A program made the position numbers and the translations under genes. The notes beneath the pieces were generated by a model that was not told the origin of the DNA, did no database searches, and saw nothing but the letters and a program-made list of their open reading frames with translations. Below are positions 17,056 through 26,015 of a stretch of 64,000 nt of DNA, one piece after another; the stretch's first letter is position 1, and each line of letters opens with the position of its first letter. Origin of the DNA: Chitinophaga niabensis. Lineage in GTDB: Bacteria; Bacteroidota; Bacteroidia; Chitinophagales; Chitinophagaceae. The stretch is taken from positions 3,102,482 through 3,166,481 of the forward strand of contig NZ_FSRA01000001.1 in NCBI RefSeq assembly GCF_900129465.1. Direction: 5' to 3'.

Positions 17056-18285
17056 TCACTTCAATAATCCATCCATCAAAGCATTAAACTCCTTCTTATA
17101 CGCCTCATAATGTTCCCCTGTACCCGGTCCGTTAAACCCGGTATGTACTTCTTTCACCCTGCCGCTCTTGTCAATATATATCGTGGTGGGGAAACCCTTG
17201 ATACCTGTCAGCTGCGGCAGCGTTTTCTCTGCTTTCTGCGGATCAGCGGGTGTAACACCTGTGAGCAATACCGGGTAGGTTACATCAAAACGTTTCGCAA
17301 AACCGGCTGCTGCTTTCCTCGACTTTTCAAAATCAGTAGTGCGTTCATAGCAAAGCATGATGATCGCTACCCCGCGGTCTTTATTCTTCTTATACCAATC
17401 ACTCAGGTAAGCCGTTTCATCCATGCAGTTAGGGCACCATGATCCGGATAACTGTACAATCACTGCTTTGTTTTTGAACTGTTCATCCTTAATGGATACC
17501 TTATTTCCGTCCAGATCAGGGAAGCTGAAATCCAGTACTGCACCGGTTTCTTTTACAGTGGCCAGCGTAGTGGCATCCTGCAGTTTAGCGCTGCTGTCTT
17601 TACGGGCAGAGAATATTTCTTTATTAGTGATGCCCTGGTAAAATACGCCATTGCTGATCGTAGAATCATTTGTAATGAGTGCATTGAACTGGTAGGCATG
17701 CGAACCATCAAAGGTGGAAAGTTTGAGGGAATCACCATCTACCACACCCTGCAGGTAACGGTAATCGCCGGTAGTGGTGAGGAAAGTACCATGTACAATA
17801 CTTCCGTTCTGCGAAAATTCACCAATGGCAAAACTGCTATCCTTGCGGTTAGGGGAAGTGAAGTAAGTGGGCCAGCGGCCGCTGATATTGAATTTGGGTG
17901 CCTGTGTACTGGCAAACCTTTCTGAAATACCGGGTTTTGCTTTAAAGGCAATGGTGGCATCCTTATCTGCCAGGTGGCGGATCCATAATCCCTGTAAACT
18001 GCCATCTGCCTGCAGCGCCGCACGGAATTCATTATCAAAGAAAGGCATGCGGATAAAAACAGAATCTCCTTCCTGCCGCACATCATCTACCAGCATACGT
18101 TCTCCTGCATTGAGGATATGGATGGTCTTCTTTCCGGCGCTATCCAGCAGCTCGAAATTAAATACAATATCTCCGCCGTCTTCCCGCAACAGGTGAGCCT
18201 GCCAGGCACCTGTGGCCAGTTGGGCTTTCTGTTGTGTACCACATGCAGCCAATGCCGCGAGGGTTATGAACAATAATCTTTTCAT
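17056..18285 (-). CDS. TlpA-like thioredoxin-fold lipoprotein
   Basis: 409 residues. The start MKRLLFITLAALAACG is a lipoprotein signal with the Cys near residue 15. Residues about 20-265 are a strand-rich N-terminal part of the kind seen in Bacteroidota redoxins; the C-terminal thioredoxin domain has the redox motif SWCPNC near residue 295 and the cis-Pro region GFPTTIYID. Such proteins reduce or isomerise disulfides in the periplasm, anchored to a membrane. It begins 12 bases downstream of the yggS gene on the same strand and ends at a terminator. Confidence 0.85.
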   Translation of the reverse strand: MKRLLFITLAALAACGTQQKAQLATGAWQAHLLREDGGDIVFNFELLDSAGKKTIHILNAGERMLVDDVRQEGDSVFIRMPFFDNEFRAALQADGSLQGLWIRHLADKDATIAFKAKPGISERFASTQAPKFNISGRWPTYFTSPNRKDSSFAIGEFSQNGSIVHGTFLTTTGDYRYLQGVVDGDSLKLSTFDGSHAYQFNALITNDSTISNGVFYQGITNKEIFSARKDSSAKLQDATTLATVKETGAVLDFSFPDLDGNKVSIKDEQFKNKAVIVQLSGSWCPNCMDETAYLSDWYKKNKDRGVAIIMLCYERTTDFEKSRKAAAGFAKRFDVTYPVLLTGVTPADPQKAEKTLPQLTGIKGFPTTIYIDKSGRVKEVHTGFNGPGTGEHYEAYKKEFNALMDGLLK

Positions 18286-18297
18286 CCTGAAATATAT

Positions 18298-18969
18298 TTA
18301 AGCATAGTTTCTTGCCCCAAAAAGTAAACTGCCGATCCTTACGAGCGTACTGCCTTCTGCAAGGGCCAGCTTATAATCTCCGCTCATACCGGTGGACAGT
18401 TCTTTAAAATCATCTGTGCCGGGAAAGTACTTTTCCTTCAGCCTGGCATGTAAGGCAGCGAGTCCTTTAAATTCCCTGCTGATCTGCGCTTCATCGTCTG
18501 TATTACTGGCCATGCCCATTAAACCGGCGATCCGTACGTTCTGCAAGCCGGCGGCCTGCGCAAGCAGTTGATCCAGCTCTGTTTCATCCAGCCCGAACTT
18601 TGTTTCTTCCTGCGCAATAAATACCTGCAGGAGGCAATCGATCACCCGGTTGTTCTTCGCGGCCTGTTTATTGATCTCCTGTAATAGCTTCAGGCTGTCT
18701 ACCCCATGGATCATGCTCACAAAGGGGGCAATGTATTTGACCTTGTTGCTTTGCAGATGTCCGATAAAGTGCCATTGAATGTCTTCCGGCAATTGGGTTT
18801 GCTTATCGGCCAGCTCCTGCACATAATTCTCTCCGAAGATCCGTTGGCCGGCTTCATATAATGCAAGGATATCTGATACAGGTTTGATTTTTGATACGGC
18901 TACCAGGCGGGCATTAAAGGACCTTAACTCATTAATAACCTGCTGATAGGCTGCTATATTCACTGCCAT
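18298..18969 (-). CDS. YggS family PLP homeostasis protein
   Basis: 223-residue PLP-binding TIM-barrel protein (PLPBP/ProY family) that buffers free pyridoxal phosphate and has no known catalytic turnover. The PLP lysine is Lys27 in VAVSKIKP; FGENYVQEL, WHFIGHLQSNK and the C-terminal LSTGMSGDY with the phosphate-binding GSTLVRIGSLLFG are all present. The start is the ATG at 18969: a promoter lies between this ATG and a longer open frame that begins at 19017. The thioredoxin-like lipoprotein gene follows 12 bases after the stop. Confidence 0.92.
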   Translation of the reverse strand: MAVNIAAYQQVINELRSFNARLVAVSKIKPVSDILALYEAGQRIFGENYVQELADKQTQLPEDIQWHFIGHLQSNKVKYIAPFVSMIHGVDSLKLLQEINKQAAKNNRVIDCLLQVFIAQEETKFGLDETELDQLLAQAAGLQNVRIAGLMGMASNTDDEAQISREFKGLAALHARLKEKYFPGTDDFKELSTGMSGDYKLALAEGSTLVRIGSLLFGARNYA

Positions 18970-18976
18970 ATTCCTA

Positions 18977-19009
18977 CAAAAATAATAGACTTTTACCACT
19001 TCTGAGCAA
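18977..19009 (-). promoter_or_regulatory. Bacteroidota-type promoter for yggS
   Basis: On the minus strand TTG (19009-19007), 22 bases, then TATTTTTG (18984-18977). The -7 element ends only 7 bases before the ATG, so the leader is very short or the message nearly leaderless. This fixes the start at 18969. Confidence 0.6.
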
Positions 19010-19131
19010 AAGGCCATTGTGAAAAGCCTAAATTAAGAGGCTACATTCCTGCAAAATATTCAACAATACCGTATAATTGCTTGATTCCATAAAATTCTAT
19101 GAGCCGATTTTTTTACATCCTCATTTTAAAA

Positions 19132-19139
19132 TAGGTTTG
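19132..19139 (+). promoter_or_regulatory. -7 element for acyl-CoA dehydrogenase gene
   Basis: TAGGTTTG matches TAnnTTTG exactly and lies 25 bases before the ATG at 19165. The -33 region is only a run of T, with no TTG at the right distance. Confidence 0.5.
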
Positions 19140-19164
19140 TAAACACCACTAAAACAATTTACGT

Positions 19165-20304
19165 ATGCATTTTCAGTTAACGGAAGAGCACCTGATGATT
19201 CAAAAAGCAGCCAGAGATTTTGCGGTGAACGAACTGCTGCCGGGTGTAATAGAGCGGGATGAGTTACAAAAGTTTCCGGCAGAGCAGGTTAAAAAAATGG
19301 GAGAATTAGGTTTCCTCGGAATGATGGTTGACCCTAAATACGGCGGCGCCGGCCTGGATACTATTGCCTATGTTTTAGCCATGGAAGAGATCTCCAAAAT
19401 AGACGCCTCTGCATCTGTAGTGATGAGCGTGAACAATTCCCTGGTATGCTGGGGCCTTGAAACATATGGTACGGAAGAACAAAAACAAAAATACCTGGTG
19501 CCCCTGGCCAGTGGTGAAATGATCGGCGCTTTCCTGTTAAGTGAACCGGAAGCCGGTTCTGATGCTACTTCCCAGAGAACAATGGGGGAAGATAAAGGGG
19601 ACCATTACCTGGTGAACGGTACCAAGAACTGGATCACAAACGGCAATTCAGCCAGTGTATACCTGGTGATGGTACAAACCCATCCTGAACTGGGCAGTAA
19701 AGGTATCAACGCCCTTATCATAGAAAAGAATTCTCCCGGTGTTACTATCGGTGCCAAAGAAAATAAACTGGGCATCCGCGGCAGTGATACGCACAGTATC
19801 ATGTTCCAGGATGTGAAAGTGCCGAAAGAGAACCGCATCGGCGATGATGGTTTTGGGTTCAAATTTGCCATGAAAACCTTAGGCGGCGGCCGTATAGGCA
19901 TTGCCTCCCAGGCGCTGGGTATTGCCAGCGGCGCTTATGAACTGGCCCTGAAGTACTCCAAAACCCGCAAAGCTTTCGGTAAAGAGATCAGCCAGCACCA
20001 GGCTATCCAGTTCAAACTGGCAGACATGGCCACAAGAGTGGAAGCAGCCCGTTTATTATGCCTGCGCGCCGCATGGGAAAAAGACAATAAAATGGATTAT
20101 ACCCTCAGCGGCTCTATGGCAAAAGTATTTGCGTCAGAAACCGCCATGTGGGTAGCCACAGAGGCAGTACAGGTACATGGTGGTTACGGTTATGTAAAAG
20201 AATACCATGTAGAGCGCCTTATGCGCGATGCGAAGATCACACAGATATATGAAGGCACATCCGAAGTACAACGGATCGTGATCAGCCGAAGCATCCTTGG
20301 ATAA
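19165..20304 (+). CDS. Acyl-CoA dehydrogenase
   Basis: 379-residue FAD enzyme that introduces the alpha-beta double bond in acyl-CoA during fatty acid or branched amino acid breakdown. FLLSEPEAGSDA and NGTKNWITNG are the two FAD/substrate signatures, and the catalytic base is Glu363 in YEGTSEVQ, the position used by short-chain and butyryl-CoA-type enzymes. Length is normal. Arginase follows 31 bases later on the same strand. The electron-transfer flavoprotein is not in the window. The enoyl-CoA hydratase at 36 kb would act one step later but is not linked. Confidence 0.92.
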   Translation: MHFQLTEEHLMIQKAARDFAVNELLPGVIERDELQKFPAEQVKKMGELGFLGMMVDPKYGGAGLDTIAYVLAMEEISKIDASASVVMSVNNSLVCWGLETYGTEEQKQKYLVPLASGEMIGAFLLSEPEAGSDATSQRTMGEDKGDHYLVNGTKNWITNGNSASVYLVMVQTHPELGSKGINALIIEKNSPGVTIGAKENKLGIRGSDTHSIMFQDVKVPKENRIGDDGFGFKFAMKTLGGGRIGIASQALGIASGAYELALKYSKTRKAFGKEISQHQAIQFKLADMATRVEAARLLCLRAAWEKDNKMDYTLSGSMAKVFASETAMWVATEAVQVHGGYGYVKEYHVERLMRDAKITQIYEGTSEVQRIVISRSILG

Positions 20305-20335
20305 CAGGGATGCCGGCCTTACACCAAAATAATTT

Positions 20336-21283
20336 ATGAAAAACATTAAGATCATTGAGGTTAAATCCGAAATAGGCGCAGGAACAAGAGGCGCCAGTTT
20401 GGGTGTGGATGCTATTAAAATAGCTGCATTGGACTTTATGAGCAGTTTCTTCGTTCACTTCCCTACGGAAGAGATCGAAACAGAAAATAAACTCCTGTTT
20501 GAACCTATTGAATCCCCTTTTGCCAAACGTATCAAAGGCACCTATACTTTATACGAAAGGATCAGCAAAAGCGTAAGTGAGGCCATTAAAGCCAACTGGT
20601 TCCCTGTGATCCTCTCCGGCGATCACAGCACCGCAGGCGCAACCATTGCCGGCCTGAAAATGGCAAGGCCCAAAGCCAAACTGGGTGTGATATGGATCGA
20701 TGCGCATGCAGACCTCCATACGCCTTACACCACACCTTCCGGCAATATGCATGGCATGCCGCTGGCGGCCTCCATTGCAGAAGATAATGAAGAACATAAG
20801 GTGCATGAACTGGATGAAAACACTGCCAGGATGTGGAACCAGCTGAAGAATATAGGGAAGATAGCCCCCAAGGTGCTGCCTGAAGACATTGTTTTCATTT
20901 CCCTGCGGGATTATGAAAAGGAAGAAGAGTACCTGATTAAGAAATACGGTATGAAGGTGATCACTACAAACGAAGTACGGCGTAAAGGCGCAGAGAATAT
21001 TGCCCGTTCTGTATTCCGTTACTTAAGTGATTGCGAGCACATTTATATCTCTTTTGATGTGGACAGCCTGGATGCCTCTATTTCCCGTGGTACCGGAACA
21101 CCCGTTAGCAATGGCCTGCGGGAACGGGAAGCGGAAGACCTTATTTCCAAATTCATGCAGCACCGCAAGATCTGCTGTTTTGAGATAACGGAAGTGAACC
21201 CTACGCTGGACAAAGAAAACCTGATGGCAGAGATCGCTTTCAACATCCTGCAAAGGAGTGTGAATGTGCTGATGATGAACTAG
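20336..21283 (+). CDS. Arginase/ureohydrolase family protein
   Basis: 315 residues. The binuclear Mn site is visible: GDHST near residue 95, DAHADLHTP near 121 and SFDVDSLDAS near 241. The family splits arginine to ornithine and urea, or agmatine or formimidoylglutamate to their products; the TPSGNMHGMPLA segment favours arginase. No other urea or arginine gene is nearby. The last codons (VLMMN-stop) are inside the first copy of a 54-base tandem duplication, so copies of this 3' end lie downstream. Confidence 0.88.
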   Translation: MKNIKIIEVKSEIGAGTRGASLGVDAIKIAALDFMSSFFVHFPTEEIETENKLLFEPIESPFAKRIKGTYTLYERISKSVSEAIKANWFPVILSGDHSTAGATIAGLKMARPKAKLGVIWIDAHADLHTPYTTPSGNMHGMPLAASIAEDNEEHKVHELDENTARMWNQLKNIGKIAPKVLPEDIVFISLRDYEKEEEYLIKKYGMKVITTNEVRRKGAENIARSVFRYLSDCEHIYISFDVDSLDASISRGTGTPVSNGLREREAEDLISKFMQHRKICCFEITEVNPTLDKENLMAEIAFNILQRSVNVLMMN

Positions 21284-21394
21284 ATCCTGCAAAGCCCTTA
21301 GTCATCCCAAGCTTTACTATGGCTGATGATGAACTAGATCCTGCAAGGCCATCAGTCATCCCAAGCTTTACTATGGCTGATGATGAACTAGATC
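21269..21394. repeat. 54-bp tandem repeat across a convergent gene junction
   Basis: Copies begin at 21269, 21323 and 21377 (CTGATGATGAACTAGATC). Copies 1 and 2 differ at only three of 54 positions. The third is exact for about 18 bases and then continues as a looser match through about 21437, inside the 3' end of the DUF3810 gene. Each copy contains the end of arginase, with its TAG, and a degenerate mirror of the DUF3810 C-terminal codons. The period is a multiple of three. Confidence 0.9.
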
Positions 21395-22458
21395 CGGTAG
21401 TAAGCCATCAGCCATCCCACCACTTCACTATAGCTCCTGATCCCTTTTGCCTGTTGGTTTGCCTTCAGGTACTGATCGTACAATACGGCGGAATAATCAT
21501 CGATAGGCCCTTCGTACTCACGGTAGAAGAGGATCATTTTCCGTACATCCTCCCTTACGCCGGGCGACGTTTTGTCCCACATAAGCCTTGCCAGGTAACT
21601 ATTCCTGCGCCCCAACTGCCGCACGCTGTACAACAGCATCTCAAAATTGGCAGCATAACGGAAACGGCTATCGGCAGTTCTGCTGGCAGCCAGGTAGCCG
21701 ATAAAATTAGCATCCTCTTCCGGCGCATATCCCAATTGATGCGCAATCTCGTGGCAGGTGGTGAACGGCTGAAGGAAAGCAGGCACTGTAGTGTTCACCT
21801 GAGCTTCATTGGTGAAGGGGTTCAGGTAACCCGTTACCCCAACGTAATTAAGGTATTTGCCGTATAAAGAAGATTTAACGGAAGGATAATTATAACGAAG
21901 TCCGGGCCAGATCTTAGCTATCTGGCGGTAACTTTCCGCGGCTGTTTTAAAAGTGGCTTTAGCGCTGGTATCCGGCGAAAGTGCATCCAGCACTGCTTTA
22001 TCATGGTTGGTGAGTTTCACCAGTGTATCCGTGAGCAGGTAAAGGTCCGCAGTGGTGTAGCGTTTTACTTCAAAACCAAGATCTGCTGCGAGGGAATTGC
22101 GGCGGTAATGTCCTCCCCAGAATAAAAGGAAAATAAAATAGAGCCATAGTATGGACCCCAACCCTTTTAAAACCTTGTACAATAAGTGCTTCCACTGGCC
22201 ACGGATAAGGCTCCACAGCGTTCTTAACAAAAAAATTATCCCAACTATTATCCAGACGATGTATATTACATCGCCTATACTAAAGGGCACGAAGCCAAGA
22301 ACTTTTCTAAGAAGTGTACTAATGAAAACGTACCACCTATGGAAATAAAGCGCTGACAGCCACCCTTCTGCTGCGAGAACCCAGTTTAATACAAGGATAG
22401 CTACAATGCTTACGGCGATTGAAATTAATTGTCTTTTAACCAGGTCGTTCGTTTCCAT
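21388..22458 (-). CDS. DUF3810 membrane protein with zinc-protease-like HExxH motif
   Basis: 356 residues from the ATG at 22458 (METNDLV). Three hydrophobic segments in the first 125 residues (SIAVSIVAILVLNWVLA, DVIYIVWIIVGIIFLL, LWLYFIFLLFWGG) are followed by a soluble domain with CHEIAHQLGY and, 11 residues on, EEDANFIGYLAA. This is the DUF3810 pattern, and HExxH plus a downstream acidic residue suggests a membrane-bound metalloprotease, unproven. A longer frame would start at 22524 but would run through the divergent fructosamine kinase start. The TAG stop lies in the third repeat copy. Confidence 0.82.
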   Translation of the reverse strand: METNDLVKRQLISIAVSIVAILVLNWVLAAEGWLSALYFHRWYVFISTLLRKVLGFVPFSIGDVIYIVWIIVGIIFLLRTLWSLIRGQWKHLLYKVLKGLGSILWLYFIFLLFWGGHYRRNSLAADLGFEVKRYTTADLYLLTDTLVKLTNHDKAVLDALSPDTSAKATFKTAAESYRQIAKIWPGLRYNYPSVKSSLYGKYLNYVGVTGYLNPFTNEAQVNTTVPAFLQPFTTCHEIAHQLGYAPEEDANFIGYLAASRTADSRFRYAANFEMLLYSVRQLGRRNSYLARLMWDKTSPGVREDVRKMILFYREYEGPIDDYSAVLYDQYLKANQQAKGIRSYSEVVGWLMAYYRI

Positions 22459-22474
22459 TTTAACTTGAAGGAAC

Positions 22475-23353
22475 ATGATAGATGAAATTATTAAACGGGA
22501 ATTAGCCAGCGCCCTGTCCCACAAATTATCTGTGAAAATACAGATAAATCAGGCAGAGAGGATACATGGCGGAGATATAAATGAAACATATCGTTTAATG
22601 ACCAATGAGGGAGACTGGTTCCTGAAATTGAATGATGCTAAACGTTTTCCGGATATGTTCCTCCGCGAGTACGATGGCCTTGAAGAGCTTCGCCAGGCAA
22701 ATGTGATTGCCGTTCCCAAACCTCTGGCGCATGGCGTAGCCGGTAACCGTGCTTTCCTGGTTACCCAGTTCCTTGAAAAGGGAACAGCGGCACCCGATTT
22801 CTGGGAGAACTTCGCAGCGGCCGTGGCCCGTATGCATCAAACTACCCAAAGTTATTTCGGATTAAGTGGTTCCAACTATATCGGTTCCATTAAACAATAC
22901 AATACGCCTTATGTGAGCTGGCCGGTTTTCTATGCCTTCAACCGCCTGATGCCCCTGGCAAAAATGGCATATGACAAACACCGGATGGATAAGGCCATGC
23001 TCGATCAGCTGGAAGCTATCTGCAAACGGCTGCCTGAACTCTTCCCGGAAGAGCCCCCTGCCCTGTTGCATGGTGACCTGTGGAGTGGAAATTTCCTGGT
23101 AGGTACGGATGGAAAAGCCTGCATATTTGACCCCGCAGTTTACTTTGGTCATCGTGAGATGGAACTGGCCATGACGAGGTTGTTTGGCGGATTTGATACC
23201 CGCTTTTATTATACCTATCAGGCCATCCGCCCGCTTGCGCCGGGATGGCAGAAAAGGATCGGTCTATGCCAGTTATACCCTTTAATGGTACACCTGAACC
23301 TCTTCGGCGGAAATTATTATAATGACGTAAAAGAAGTACTGAACGGGATCTGA
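22475..23353 (+). CDS. Fructosamine kinase family protein
   Basis: 292 residues with an aminoglycoside-phosphotransferase-like kinase fold. The catalytic loop is LLHGDLWSGNF near residue 200 and the metal-binding segment is IFDPAVYFGHREMELAM near 218-234. The family phosphorylates sugar-protein adducts such as fructosamines or ribulosamines so that they break down, a protein repair job. It is divergent from the DUF3810 gene with only 16 bases between start codons, so the two share a very compact promoter region, and it ends 2 bases before the convergent hybrid kinase. Confidence 0.88.
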   Translation: MIDEIIKRELASALSHKLSVKIQINQAERIHGGDINETYRLMTNEGDWFLKLNDAKRFPDMFLREYDGLEELRQANVIAVPKPLAHGVAGNRAFLVTQFLEKGTAAPDFWENFAAAVARMHQTTQSYFGLSGSNYIGSIKQYNTPYVSWPVFYAFNRLMPLAKMAYDKHRMDKAMLDQLEAICKRLPELFPEEPPALLHGDLWSGNFLVGTDGKACIFDPAVYFGHREMELAMTRLFGGFDTRFYYTYQAIRPLAPGWQKRIGLCQLYPLMVHLNLFGGNYYNDVKEVLNGI

Positions 23354-23355
23354 TC

Positions 23356-25821
23356 TTATCTTTCCTGCATTTTCACAAACTCATACATCTTCTGTAATTC
23401 CTGTTCAATGATCGGGAACAGCCCTTTCAGTTCATCTGTGATCTCCCGCAGCATAACAGGGATCGTTTCCAGGGAAACAGCTTTGTTGAGATAATTCTCC
23501 AGTGTTTCCATTTTAGTGGTGATCCAGGTAAGGCCCACCATGGAAAAGTTAGGTTTGATCTTGTGTACCTGGAACTTGAGTCCGTCCCAATCCTTATTAT
23601 CTGCCAGGGCTTGCAGTTTGCCCACTTCCTCCTTGTTCGTCATCACAAAGATCTCGAACAGATCGATGGCATATCCGATGTTACTTTCGTATAGGGTATT
23701 TAGGTAGCGAACATCCAGGCTGGGGTGGAATTCGTAACCGCTTAAATTTTGCACTTCCATAATGATTTCGGTTTCATCCTCATTTAGATATTTATTCAAC
23801 ACCTGCAGCAACTGGTCAGGTGTGTATGGCTTTGTTAGTATGTCAGTGATCCCGATATTCCTTGCCAGCGCAATGGTGCTGGGCATCGCTGCTGCCGTGG
23901 TGGCGATCACCGGTGTTGCTACATTAGGTCTGCTTTCATCTTCCCGGATCTTTTTGGCCAGTTCAAAACCGTCCATTCCCGGGATCCGGATATCCATCAG
24001 CACCAGGTCGTATTGCCTGGATTCAAGGAAATACAAGGCATCAGGGCCATTGGTGGCCAGCTGATAGTTGATCCTGTATTTCTCCAGCAGGCTGAGTATA
24101 TATTTAAGGTTCATGGCGTTATCTTCTACCACCAGTACCTTTGCATTGCCAAAGTCGATCTTCGAATACTTGTTTTCCAGTTCCCCGTCTGCCACATGCA
24201 CGGAACGTTTGCGCGTATCCATAAAGGGCAGGTTAAAACTGAAGGATGTTTTGTACACAGGGCCTTCTTCCACACTGATCTGCCCGCCCTGTAATTCCAC
24301 CAGCTGTTTGGCGATGGCCAGGCCAAGACCCGTGCCGCCGTAACGCTCCCTGATATCTTTTTCTGCCTGTTTATAGTTGTGGAAGATCAGTTCCAGTTTA
24401 TCTTTCTGAATGCCGATCCCCGTATCGCAGATCATGAATTTGATCCAGAGTGCATTCCCCTGGATATCATCCAGGGATACTTTAATGGCAATTTCGCCTT
24501 CTTTTGTGAATTTCTCTGCATTTCCCAGTAAATTCATCAAAATCTGGTTCAGGATCATATCGTCTCCTATCAGCAGGGTATCGATCCGTTTATCGAAGTC
24601 CACCGTCACTTTCACCGGCCTTTGACCCAATTTCAGCTGGAAGGTGTTCTTCATGCTTTGGATCAGTTCCTTCAGGTCAAACTCACGGGCATTTATTTCC
24701 TGTTTGCCCGCTTCGATCTTGGAAATATCCAGGATATCCGTGATCAGGCCATGCAGGATGCCGGAAGAATGCTTTAATATTTTGATGTATTCCTTCTGTT
24801 CTTCGCTCAAAGTGGTTTCATCCAGCAGGTGGGCCATACCGATGATGGCATTCAGGGGTGTACGGATCTCATGGCTCATATTGGCCAGGAACTCCTTCTG
24901 GGTACGCTGGGCTTCTTCGGCAGCCTGTTTAGCGGCCTCCAGCTCCATTTGCAGGATCTTCTGGGGGGTAATGTCCATATGGATGCCTACCCCGCCTACT
25001 GCATTCCCATCCCGGTCGTAAATATTGCCGGAGCTGGCCAGTACCCATTTACGGGAACCGTCCTTCAGCACGATCTCCATATCATAGAGCAGTGCCACCT
25101 TTTTCTCTACCCGGTACCGGCGGAGGTTACGGGCATATTCCCTGTTTTCCTCGGGAACAAAGATATCCGTGATGTTGCGGCCTATCAGCTCATCTTCCGT
25201 ATAACCGGAAAGGCGGCAGAAGCTTTCATATACTTTAACAATGACGCCATCCAGGTCTGTTTCACAGAGGGCGGCATTGAGATTATCGAGGATCACCCGG
25301 TATTTTTCGTCTGTACGGATCAGTTCCTCCTGCCACTGACGGTGGCGGGTAACATCCACGATCTGCCAGATGCTGCCGGCAAAACGGCCATTGTCAAATA
25401 CGGGTATATAGCTGATTTCACGGATGTGACCAGTTTTGAAAACGAGTTCCCAGCCAAAGAAAGGTTTCTTTCTGCGCTTCAACTCCTTCATTTTCAACTC
25501 AAAAGCTATGGGATCAGTAAGATGTTCGGCACAATAATCGATCATGGGGCGGAAAGCCTTGTCGATCATGTTACCTTTGTAGGGGCCGGTGTTGAAATAC
25601 TCCATGAACACATTATTACCCCAGACAAAACGGTGACGTTCGTCTGACACTAAAACACCTGCATTTGTATTTTGGAGGTAAACAGCGATGGGAAGGGCAA
25701 AAATATCCGGTAACCCATCTGTAGAGGTGGGCTTGGACTTCAAGGAACGTGATGTATTGCGGCCTATTCTTCCTTTGGGAGTCATATCGTTTGCGGAATA
25801 GGGGGCATTATAGGATTTCAT
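23356..25821 (-). CDS. Hybrid sensor histidine kinase with PAS, receiver and Hpt domains
   Basis: 821 residues and no membrane segment, so a cytoplasmic sensor. Order: two or three PAS/PAC domains (about 45-285), a short coiled coil, HisKA with phospho-acceptor His in NMSHEIRTPLNAIIG near 315, HATPase (NLLGNAEKF, CDTGIGI, YGGTGLGLAI), a receiver domain starting VLVVEDNAMNL near 565 with Asp in LVLMDIRIPG near 610, and a C-terminal Hpt domain with VHKIKPNFSMVG near 755. A full phosphorelay is thus in one chain. No output regulator is adjacent, so the final target is unknown. It is convergent with the fructosamine kinase gene. Confidence 0.9.
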   Translation of the reverse strand: MKSYNAPYSANDMTPKGRIGRNTSRSLKSKPTSTDGLPDIFALPIAVYLQNTNAGVLVSDERHRFVWGNNVFMEYFNTGPYKGNMIDKAFRPMIDYCAEHLTDPIAFELKMKELKRRKKPFFGWELVFKTGHIREISYIPVFDNGRFAGSIWQIVDVTRHRQWQEELIRTDEKYRVILDNLNAALCETDLDGVIVKVYESFCRLSGYTEDELIGRNITDIFVPEENREYARNLRRYRVEKKVALLYDMEIVLKDGSRKWVLASSGNIYDRDGNAVGGVGIHMDITPQKILQMELEAAKQAAEEAQRTQKEFLANMSHEIRTPLNAIIGMAHLLDETTLSEEQKEYIKILKHSSGILHGLITDILDISKIEAGKQEINAREFDLKELIQSMKNTFQLKLGQRPVKVTVDFDKRIDTLLIGDDMILNQILMNLLGNAEKFTKEGEIAIKVSLDDIQGNALWIKFMICDTGIGIQKDKLELIFHNYKQAEKDIRERYGGTGLGLAIAKQLVELQGGQISVEEGPVYKTSFSFNLPFMDTRKRSVHVADGELENKYSKIDFGNAKVLVVEDNAMNLKYILSLLEKYRINYQLATNGPDALYFLESRQYDLVLMDIRIPGMDGFELAKKIREDESRPNVATPVIATTAAAMPSTIALARNIGITDILTKPYTPDQLLQVLNKYLNEDETEIIMEVQNLSGYEFHPSLDVRYLNTLYESNIGYAIDLFEIFVMTNKEEVGKLQALADNKDWDGLKFQVHKIKPNFSMVGLTWITTKMETLENYLNKAVSLETIPVMLREITDELKGLFPIIEQELQKMYEFVKMQER

Positions 25822-25956
25822 AAGGCATTCATCTGGAATTTATTCATGCGGATATGAAGTTACGAAATTAACACAAGTGCTTATTAGTAAATATCTGACA
25901 TTTTTATAAATTTTTATATATAAATATCGGTTGAGTATCAGCAAAAGTATGAAATT

Positions 25957-25986
25957 TTTGCTTTTGGAAATCTTTTATTACCTTTG
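25957..25986 (+). promoter_or_regulatory. Promoter of the yceD-rpmF-plsX operon
   Basis: TTTG at 25957-25960, 18 bases, TACCTTTG at 25979-25986. It matches the Bacteroidota consensus and lies about 30 bases before the ATG at 26016. Confidence 0.75.
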
Positions 25987-26015
25987 CATCCCTCTAAAAG
26001 TGAGGTTTATTTGAT

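Noticed and set aside
21319..21867. Open frame on the plus strand that starts inside the tandem repeat.
   Set aside because: It is the antisense of the DUF3810 gene; its repeated N-terminal peptide is a by-product of the 54-base period.
24829..25647. Long plus-strand open frame opposite the hybrid kinase.
   Set aside because: Complement of a strongly coding PAS/HisKA region; no protein-family pattern.
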